Part shown: positions 1 to 4,324 of the stretch, one piece after another
Layout: each line of letters starts with the position of its first letter
Position numbering within the stretch: position 1 is the first letter of the stretch
Source of the DNA: Alphaproteobacteria bacterium
GTDB lineage: Bacteria > Pseudomonadota > Alphaproteobacteria > Rhizobiales > Xanthobacteraceae
Length of the DNA stretch: 6,588 bases
Direction of reading: 5' to 3'
Assembly: GCA_005884465.1 (NCBI GenBank)
Contig: VAZH01000048.1
Span: forward strand, 1-6,588
Position numbers and translations under genes: made by a program
The notes under the pieces: generated by a model
What the model saw: the letters and a program-made list of their open reading frames with translations, nothing else
The model's database searches: none
Told to the model about the DNA's origin: nothing

Positions 1-181
1 AAAATATTGGACGAATGCTGCTTCCGTATTGACGTATGGATGGGCCTATTTGAAAGCTCGACTGCTTGGTAGCAGTCCTGCTCCCGAACAAATCTCGGAT
101 ACGGGCGTTGTAAAATTTTGAAGCTTTCCAGCTCCGCGAAGAGAAATTTAGCCGCGAGCACCTGTGAAAACTCTGACGACC
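1..181. other. AT-richer left-edge stretch, no confident gene
   Basis: This stretch lies downstream of the minus-strand hydrolase gene. By hand count about 86 of the first 180 bases are G or C (48%), clearly below the neighbouring coding DNA. One plus-strand frame stays open from base 2 to a TGA at 119-121 (39 codons, ending GVVKF) and could be the 3' end of a gene entering from the left. A minus-strand frame over the same bases is also open, so openness alone is not decisive. A perfect 7-bp stem with a 4-base loop (GACTGCT-TGGT-AGCAGTC) lies at 60-77 without a T-run. I see no tRNA, promoter or clear terminator. Confidence 0.5.
2..121 (+). CDS. Possible 3' end of an unidentified plus-strand gene (partial)
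   Basis: An open frame enters from the left edge and ends at TGA 119-121, giving 39 residues. It begins KYWTNAASVL and includes the helix-like run YGWAYLKARL, followed by a Pro/Gly-containing tail. I do not recognise the family. The codons are not G/C-biased at the third position, unlike the genes to the right, so it is either non-coding or the end of a compositionally foreign gene. It would run convergently towards the hydrolase gene, ending 60 bp from that gene's stop. The call is weak: chance openness over 40 codons at this base composition is fairly likely. Confidence 0.2.
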   Translation, partial: KYWTNAASVLTYGWAYLKARLLGSSPAPEQISDTGVVKF

Positions 182-1099
182 CTAAGCCGCAAGCTCCGGC
201 TCGCGCGGTCCGGCGGGACGCTCCGGCTCGGCGACCAGTGTTACTTCTTCAGCCGGAAGCGGCGTCTCTTCGTCAATCTCTTCAGGAACAAGCGGCGGCG
301 GCCTGATCGCTTGTGGAAACACGCCGAATTGGCCCGCTACCTCCTGGAGCGGCTTTTGCTTGTCGGCCCAGTGCAAGGCCGTGTAGTCGAAGCCTTGCAC
401 GATGGTGGGTTTGACGATTTCGAAATAGGGCGAGATGTCGAAATCGCGCGGCATGTAGAGCGATGAATCGCGGATGTGCAGGATTTCGCGCCGGGCCTGC
501 CTGGAGCCGGCGCGCGTGATCTTGGGCAATATCGGGTAGCGCACGGCGTCGAACGCCTGCGCGATCAGCGCCGAGCAGATGATCTTGGTGGGATCGCCGG
601 AGCCGAACGCGATCATCCGCCGCCGCCAGCGCTGCGGGATTGGCAGCGGAAAGAGATAGCGCATCAAATCGAGGATATTCTTGGTGTCATAGCCAAAGCC
701 GATCCGGTTGATGGCGTAGCGGCACACCGTGGTGCGGTCTTCGAATGACAGGCCGACCGGCCGGCACAGCCTTGTATGGTAAGGAAAATATTTCGAAAGC
801 GGCGCCGACGTCACGCCCTCGTCGATATTGGCCTCGATCAGGACATGTCGCTCGCCATTGGGCTCCGCCGCGCCGTCGATCGGACCGACATAGAGCGCGG
901 CATGCGACCAGGTGGACTGCGTGAGATATTTGATGATGCCGGATACCCGGTTGTTGCCTTCGACCAGCAGGACATCGCCCTGCTCGATAATGCCGCGCAA
1001 ATGCTCCGGGTCGCTCGGTGTGAACGGCTCATAGCCCGGTACCTCCTTTTGAAGGTAGCTCGCGATCAGCTGGCCGACGGTATCGAGCACGACGCCCAT
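182..1099 (-). CDS. YiiX/YebB-like permuted NlpC/P60 cysteine hydrolase (lipo-like protein)
   Basis: This predicted 305-residue protein has the layout of circularly permuted NlpC/P60 (papain-like) enzymes. A GDVLLVEG strand (about residues 41-48) precedes a conserved His in the STWSHAALYVG motif (His66). An acidic residue follows in LIEA (Glu89), and the nucleophile Cys lies late in KIICSALIAQAF (Cys175). The family includes amidases, peptidases and lipid-modifying enzymes of the YiiX/LRAT type; the substrate here cannot be read from sequence. The last 40 or so residues are a Pro/Glu-rich, probably disordered acidic tail. There is no Sec or Tat signal peptide or lipobox, so it is probably cytoplasmic or peripherally membrane-bound. 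I chose the ATG at 1099-1097 because GGGGGAAG lies 5 bases upstream and the charged stretch before it looks non-conserved. The frame also offers an ATG at 1150 and a TTG at 1168. It is divergent from the amine oxidase gene. Confidence 0.8.
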   Translation of the reverse strand: MGVVLDTVGQLIASYLQKEVPGYEPFTPSDPEHLRGIIEQGDVLLVEGNNRVSGIIKYLTQSTWSHAALYVGPIDGAAEPNGERHVLIEANIDEGVTSAPLSKYFPYHTRLCRPVGLSFEDRTTVCRYAINRIGFGYDTKNILDLMRYLFPLPIPQRWRRRMIAFGSGDPTKIICSALIAQAFDAVRYPILPKITRAGSRQARREILHIRDSSLYMPRDFDISPYFEIVKPTIVQGFDYTALHWADKQKPLQEVAGQFGVFPQAIRPPPLVPEEIDEETPLPAEEVTLVAEPERPAGPREPELAA

Positions 1100-1104
1100 G
1101 GTGT

Positions 1105-1112
1105 CTTCCCCC
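1105..1112 (-). promoter_or_regulatory. Ribosome binding site that decides the hydrolase start
   Basis: On the minus strand the sequence reads GGGGGAAG, then ACACC, then ATG at 1099. Neither upstream candidate (ATG at 1150, TTG at 1168) has a comparable purine-rich stretch at the right distance, which is why the shorter protein is preferred. Confidence 0.55.
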
Positions 1113-1191
1113 AGCGGCCTTTCCGACCGCTTTTTCTCTCTCCTTATCATGGTCGAAAGCCGTTGCAATTTAGTTCATGCCCCGGGCCGAA

Positions 1192-1203
1192 CAATCATGA
1201 TTG
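1192..1203. promoter_or_regulatory. Perfect 12-bp palindrome, candidate operator
   Basis: CAATCATGATTG is its own reverse complement and lies in the shared promoter region, 93 bp from the hydrolase ATG and 87 bp from the oxidase ATG. It could be a dimeric regulator site, but no regulator gene is in the window and no specific family can be named. A second copy in the same gap was not found. Confidence 0.3.
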
Positions 1204-1277
1204 ATTCACCATGACGGTTGCTGCCCGCGCCCGGATGCGGCAAGTTCGCCAAAAGTTCTGCCGATTATCAAAGTTCC

Positions 1278-1282
1278 GGAAA
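1278..1282 (+). promoter_or_regulatory. Ribosome binding site of the amine oxidase gene
   Basis: GGAAA ends 7 bases before the ATG at 1290. This supports the ATG at 1290 over the second ATG at 1296, and over the TTG at 1218, which would put 24 unrelated residues in front of the Tat signal. Confidence 0.5.
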
Positions 1283-1289
1283 CCATGAC

Positions 1290-2699
1290 ATGACAATGAC
1301 GCGGCGCGGCTTTCTCTCGGCGTCCGCAGCGTTTGCGGCGACGCCGGCGATTCCAGCGAGCGCGTGGGCGGCGCCATTGCCGCGCGACGCTGACATTGTC
1401 GTGATCGGCGCAGGCGCCGCCGGCATCGCCGCCGCGCGGCGCGTCATGGCGGCGAACCGCAGCGTGATCGTAGTGGAGGCCGCGGGCCAGATCGGCGGCC
1501 GCTGCCTCACCGATACGGCGACGTTCGAGGTGCCGTTCGATCGCGGCGCGCGGTGGATGCACAATCCCGACACCAACCCGATGATCAGGCTGGCGCGCAA
1601 TGCCGGGCTCGACATTTCCGCGGCGCCGCCGGGCCAGAAAATCCGCATCGGCCGGCGCAACGCGCGGGCCGGTGAAACCGAGGAATTTCTAGCGGCCCTG
1701 GTGCGGGCCAACCGCGCCATCGACGATGCGTCGCGCGGCAGAGCCGATGTGTCGTGCGCCTCGGTGCTGCCGAAGGACCTCGGCGATTGGGCGGGGACGG
1801 CGGAATTCGTGCTCGGCGCCAACGCCACCGGCAAGGATCTGAAGGACATCTCGGTGATCGACAAGGCCCGTGCGCAGGAGCGCAATGCCGCCATCGCCTG
1901 CCGCCAGGGTCTCGGCACGCTGATCGCAAAGCTTGGCGAGCAGGTCCCGCTTTCGCTGTCGACGCCGGCAAGCCGCATCGCCTGGAGTAACCGCGATGTC
2001 ACGGTGGAAACGCCTGCAGGCAAGATCGCGGCGCGCGCCGCCGTCATCACGGTGTCGAGCAACGTGTTGGCCGCGGGCAATATCAGATTCACGCCGGACA
2101 TTCCCAAGCGCCAGCTCGATGCCGCGGCAAAGCTGAGCCTCGGCAGCTACGACCACATCGCGCTGCAATTGCCGGGCAATCCGCTGGGGCTCGCCCGCGA
2201 CGAGATCATCATCGAGCAAAGCAACTCGACGCGCACGGCGCTTCTGTTCGCCAATATGGGATCATCGTCATTGTGCTCGATCGATGTCGCAGGCTCCTTC
2301 GGCCGCGATCTCTCCGCACAGGGGGAAAAGGCAATGATCGCCTTTGCTGTCGAATGGCTGACAAAACTGTTCGGCAATGAAGCGGCGTCCGCCGTCAAGA
2401 AATCCACCGCAACGCGTTGGAACGCCGCGCCGTTTGTGCTCGGCGCGGTGTCGGCGGCTATGCCGGGCGGGCAGCCTTCGCGAAAAGTCTTGTCAGAGCC
2501 GATCGGTTGCATGTTTCTCGCGGGCGAAGCCACCCACGAAACTCAGTGGGGCACGGTCGATGGCGCCTGGGAAAGCGGCGAGCGTGCGGCGGAGGCGGCG
2601 CTGCGAAGGATCGGCGCGCTCAGGGATATCCAGCCCGCGGTGCCGCCAGCGCGTGTTCCGAAACAACGGCGGCGGACCGTGGGAGCGCCGATCAATTGA
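1290..2699 (+). CDS. Tat-exported FAD-dependent amine oxidase (flavin monoamine oxidase family)
   Basis: This predicted 469-residue flavoprotein belongs to the family that oxidises amines to imines with release of hydrogen peroxide (MAO, polyamine oxidase); its substrate is unknown. The N-terminus is a twin-arginine signal (TRRGFLS at residues 4-10, hydrophobic Ala-rich stretch, likely cleavage after ASAWA near residue 27), so the folded FAD enzyme should act in the periplasm. The dinucleotide-binding motif is VVIGAGAAG (37-45), with the ribose-binding Glu63 and the GGRC motif (69-72). The C-terminal FAD motif is FLAGEAT (409-415), followed by WGTVDGAWESGERAA (420-434). No Cys lies at the covalent-flavin position of MAO, so the FAD is probably non-covalent. 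His289 in GSYDHIAL falls where MAO/PAO enzymes usually carry a flavin-site Lys. A basic, Pro-rich tail of about 25 residues ends the protein. It probably shares an mRNA with the Dph6-like gene, whose start overlaps its stop by 4 bp. Confidence 0.85.
   Translation: MTMTRRGFLSASAAFAATPAIPASAWAAPLPRDADIVVIGAGAAGIAAARRVMAANRSVIVVEAAGQIGGRCLTDTATFEVPFDRGARWMHNPDTNPMIRLARNAGLDISAAPPGQKIRIGRRNARAGETEEFLAALVRANRAIDDASRGRADVSCASVLPKDLGDWAGTAEFVLGANATGKDLKDISVIDKARAQERNAAIACRQGLGTLIAKLGEQVPLSLSTPASRIAWSNRDVTVETPAGKIAARAAVITVSSNVLAAGNIRFTPDIPKRQLDAAAKLSLGSYDHIALQLPGNPLGLARDEIIIEQSNSTRTALLFANMGSSSLCSIDVAGSFGRDLSAQGEKAMIAFAVEWLTKLFGNEAASAVKKSTATRWNAAPFVLGAVSAAMPGGQPSRKVLSEPIGCMFLAGEATHETQWGTVDGAWESGERAAEAALRRIGALRDIQPAVPPARVPKQRRRTVGAPIN
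2681..2685 (+). promoter_or_regulatory. Ribosome binding site for the TTG-started Dph6-like gene
   Basis: GGGAG lies inside the last codons of the oxidase gene, with 10 bases between it and the TTG at 2696. No in-frame ATG exists between here and the PP-loop, so this site plus the TTG best explains the start. Confidence 0.5.
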
Positions 2700-3388
2700 A
2701 ACAGCCGCGGCCGAAGGCACTGATCTCGTGGTCGAGCGGAAAGGACAGCGCGTTCGCGCTCCATGAGATCAGGCGCGCGGGTGAATTCGATGTTGTCGGC
2801 GCGTTGACGACGGTGACCGAGACGTTCGACCGGGTATCGATCCACGGCGTGCGGCAGGAGATTTTGCGGGCGCAGCTGGATGCAGCGGGATTGCCGCCGC
2901 GCATCGTGCCGATACCCTATCCCTGCCCAAACGCGATCTACGAGGCGCGAATGGGCGAAGCCGTGGCCAGCGCCGTCCGCGAGGGCATCACCCACATCAT
3001 CTTCGGCGATCTGTTCCTTGAGGATATCAAGGCCTACCGCGAGCAGAAGCTCAACGGCACCGGCATCACACCGCTGTTTCCGCTGTGGCTGCGGCCGACC
3101 TTGCCGCTGGCGCACGCGATGATCGCGAGCGGGATGGAAGCCTATCTCGCAACCGTCGATCGGAAGAAATTATCCCCGGAGTTTGCGGGACGCAAATTCG
3201 ATATGCAATTGCTCGACGACTTGCCCAACGGCGTCGATCCCTGCGGCGAGAATGGTGAGTTTCACACCTGCATAGTGGCGGGGCCGATTTTTTCGCGCAG
3301 GATTCCCGTTGCATGCGGCGAGCGCGTCGAACGCGACGGTTATGGCTATTGCGATTTGGTGATGACGGAGGAGAAAACGTCATCCTGA
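2696..3388 (+). CDS. Dph6-like ATP-pyrophosphatase (diphthine-ammonia ligase / adenine nucleotide alpha hydrolase family)
   Basis: The predicted 230-residue protein has the N-type ATP-pyrophosphatase PP-loop SWSSGKDSAFAL (residues 11-22), which adenylates a carbonyl or phosphate group of a substrate. It also carries the family features HIIFGDLFLEDIKAYRE (100-116), a central PLFPLW (127-131) and the C-terminal signature DPCGENGEFHTC (181-192). In archaea and eukaryotes this family amidates diphthine on elongation factor 2. Bacteria lack diphthamide, so the substrate here is unknown. The only usable start is TTG at 2696; the next in-frame ATG would remove the PP-loop. TTG overlaps the oxidase TGA (shared ATTGA), which suggests translational coupling. 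The length matches the single-domain bacterial members I recall. The final codons and the TGA at 3386-3388 lie inside a palindromic repeat. It should be cytoplasmic, as no signal or membrane segment is present. Confidence 0.82.
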   Translation: MKQPRPKALISWSSGKDSAFALHEIRRAGEFDVVGALTTVTETFDRVSIHGVRQEILRAQLDAAGLPPRIVPIPYPCPNAIYEARMGEAVASAVREGITHIIFGDLFLEDIKAYREQKLNGTGITPLFPLWLRPTLPLAHAMIASGMEAYLATVDRKKLSPEFAGRKFDMQLLDDLPNGVDPCGENGEFHTCIVAGPIFSRRIPVACGERVERDGYGYCDLVMTEEKTSS

Positions 3389-3420
3389 GGCGCGCGCTCT
3401 TGCGCGCCTCGAAGGATGAG
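3378..3420 (+). repeat. Palindromic intergenic repeat, copy 1 (REP-like)
   Basis: This 43-bp element opens with CGTCATCCTGAGG and closes with CCTCGAAGGATGAG. Inside it, GAGGCGCGC (3387-3395) and GCGCGCCTC (3402-3410) form a perfect 9-bp stem with a 6-base loop, extended by CATCCT/AGGATG with a 2-base bulge. The CATCCTGAGG...CGAAGGATG pattern resembles a multicopy palindrome that I recognise from Bradyrhizobium and Rhodopseudomonas genomes. Its first 11 bases overlap the 3' end of the Dph6-like gene and provide that gene's final codons and stop. Confidence 0.75.
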
Positions 3421-3441
3421 CCGCAACTTCCGCGCTTTCCT

Positions 3442-3487
3442 CTCATCCTTCGAGGCTCGCCGAAGAGGCTCGCACCTCAGGATGACG
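3442..3487 (-). repeat. Palindromic intergenic repeat, copy 2 in inverted orientation (REP-like)
   Basis: Read on the minus strand, this 46-bp copy starts with the same 13 bases as copy 1 (CGTCATCCTGAGG) and ends with the same 14 (CCTCGAAGGATGAG), but its core differs. The core holds a 9-bp direct repeat, GAGGCTCGC (3452-3460 and 3465-3473, plus strand). The two copies face each other across 21 bp, so the transcript could form either two small hairpins or one hairpin spanning about 110 bases. Position between two convergent stops suggests a bidirectional transcript-end or mRNA-protecting structure; there is no T-run as in a canonical intrinsic terminator. Confidence 0.75.
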
Positions 3488-3498
3488 CATCGCGTCAT
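3482..3498. repeat. Small perfect hairpin next to the TSUP stop codon
   Basis: ATGACGC (3482-3488) and GCGTCAT (3492-3498) are perfect complements separated by a 3-base loop. The hairpin directly abuts the permease stop at 3499-3501 and shares its outer arm with the edge of repeat copy 2, so the two structures are mutually exclusive. It may help end permease transcription; there is no following T-run. Confidence 0.4.
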
Positions 3499-4269
3499 TC
3501 AGCGCAGCACGCCATCCAGCGCGGGCAACCCGATAATCACGGCGGCTGCGATCAGGACGTAGCAGATGGCGCGAAACAGCGTCTCGCTGGCACGGCCGAA
3601 CAATGCTGCGCCAAAGGCGACGCCGATGCCATAGACCGGACCGACCAGAAAGGAAAATCGTATCGCGTCCGCAGTGATGAGCCCGGTCAATCCATAGCTG
3701 ACGGCGGAAAAGAAGTCGGAAGCCGCGAAAAACAAGAGGATGTTGGCACGCGCGATCACTGCTGCGATCGGTCGGCCGAGCCAATAGCCCACGATAGGCG
3801 GTCCGCCGGTCTGTGCCAGTCCGCTGCAAAAGCCGGACAACCCGCCGATGCCGATGGCAATCGCAGGATGATCCTCGCCTCGATAACGCCAGCCCGACAG
3901 CAGCAGCATCAACAGCGCCAACACGAACGCGGAAATAATCCAGCGCGTGGTTACCGGATCGAGCCGGCTGAGGAAGTAAGTTCCGATCGGCACGCCGATC
4001 AGGGCGCCTGATACCATCACGGCAGTTGCCTTGCGGTCCGCGTGCTTCCAGGCATTCGGAACCAGCGGGGCCGCCGCGACAAAATCGATGATCAGCAAAA
4101 GCGCAGCGACCAGGCGCGGCGCCGCCATGCTGCTCGCCAGCGGCATGAAAATCAGCGCGGAGCCGAAACCGGAAAATCCGCGTGCTGTTGCCGACACGAA
4201 AGCAACCGCGCAGATCGCGATGGCGGCGTTGATGCTGACATCGGTCGGGATGAGACCAGTGAAGCTCAT
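3499..4269 (-). CDS. TSUP family membrane permease (TauE/SafE-like)
   Basis: The 256-residue protein is almost entirely hydrophobic, with about eight predicted membrane helices, matching the usual TSUP size of 240-270 residues. The two family half-repeats are visible: ARGFSGFGSALIFMPL (residues 29-44) in the N-terminal half and GGLSGFCSGLAQTGGPPIVGYW (142-163) in the C-terminal half. A short polar loop (SGWRYRGEDHP, about 125-135) joins the halves. TSUP proteins move sulfite, sulfoacetate or other small organosulfur or organic anions across the inner membrane; the substrate is not readable from sequence and no sulfur-metabolism gene is nearby. The ATG at 4269 has a poor ribosome binding site (AAGGG only 1 base away). 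It follows pheT by 55 bp on the same strand, so read-through from pheT is possible. It converges on the Dph6-like gene. Confidence 0.85.
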   Translation of the reverse strand: MSFTGLIPTDVSINAAIAICAVAFVSATARGFSGFGSALIFMPLASSMAAPRLVAALLLIIDFVAAAPLVPNAWKHADRKATAVMVSGALIGVPIGTYFLSRLDPVTTRWIISAFVLALLMLLLSGWRYRGEDHPAIAIGIGGLSGFCSGLAQTGGPPIVGYWLGRPIAAVIARANILLFFAASDFFSAVSYGLTGLITADAIRFSFLVGPVYGIGVAFGAALFGRASETLFRAICYVLIAAAVIIGLPALDGVLR

Positions 4270-4289
4270 GCCCTTGGCATCTGGCGCAT
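4266..4289 (-). promoter_or_regulatory. Possible 7-codon leader ORF overlapping the permease start
   Basis: On the minus strand an ATG at 4289 opens a frame of seven codons (MRQMPRA) whose TGA overlaps the permease ATG in the arrangement ATGA. The permease start has no well-spaced Shine-Dalgarno of its own, so re-initiation from such a leader is conceivable. The leader also lacks a clear ribosome binding site, and a frame this short easily arises by chance. Confidence 0.15.
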
Positions 4290-4324
4290 GATGCTTGCCG
4301 AAAACCGCGTCGCACGGTGCAACG

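Larger units (their letters stand above)
1100..1289. promoter_or_regulatory. Divergent intergenic region between hydrolase and amine oxidase genes
   Basis: These 190 bp should carry promoters for both divergent genes. The clearest element is a perfect 12-bp palindrome, CAATCATGATTG, at 1192-1203, a plausible operator. A second short palindrome, TTCCGGAA at 1274-1281, overlaps the oxidase ribosome binding site. A hairpin-forming segment at 1114-1130 would fold in the hydrolase leader RNA (GCGGUC/GGCCGC with one G-U pair). I could not place -35/-10 boxes with confidence. Confidence 0.45.

Noticed and set aside
60..77. GACTGCT-TGGT-AGCAGTC hairpin as a tRNA fragment or terminator
   Set aside because: There are no flanking acceptor, anticodon or T-arm sequences and no T-run. 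A single 7-bp stem is compatible with chance.
1114..1135. Plus-strand stem followed by five Ts resembling an intrinsic terminator
   Set aside because: On the plus strand the short stem holds a C-A mismatch, and no plus-strand gene lies just upstream. The pairing is better on the minus strand, where it falls in the hydrolase leader.
1268..2107. 279-codon minus-strand frame opposite the amine oxidase
   Set aside because: It is antisense to a gene with clear FAD motifs, and its Ala/Arg/Ser-rich product looks like a shadow.
3313..4011. 232-codon plus-strand frame crossing the Dph6-like 3' end, the repeats and the permease
   Set aside because: It overlaps two recognised genes and the palindromic repeats. 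Its composition is low-complexity polar, with no domain and no supporting ribosome binding site.
3443..4315. 290-codon minus-strand frame over the permease
   Set aside because: It is a frame-shifted shadow of the TSUP gene. Its product is Arg/Cys/His-rich and shows no membrane helices, whereas the 3499-4269 frame has clear TSUP motifs.
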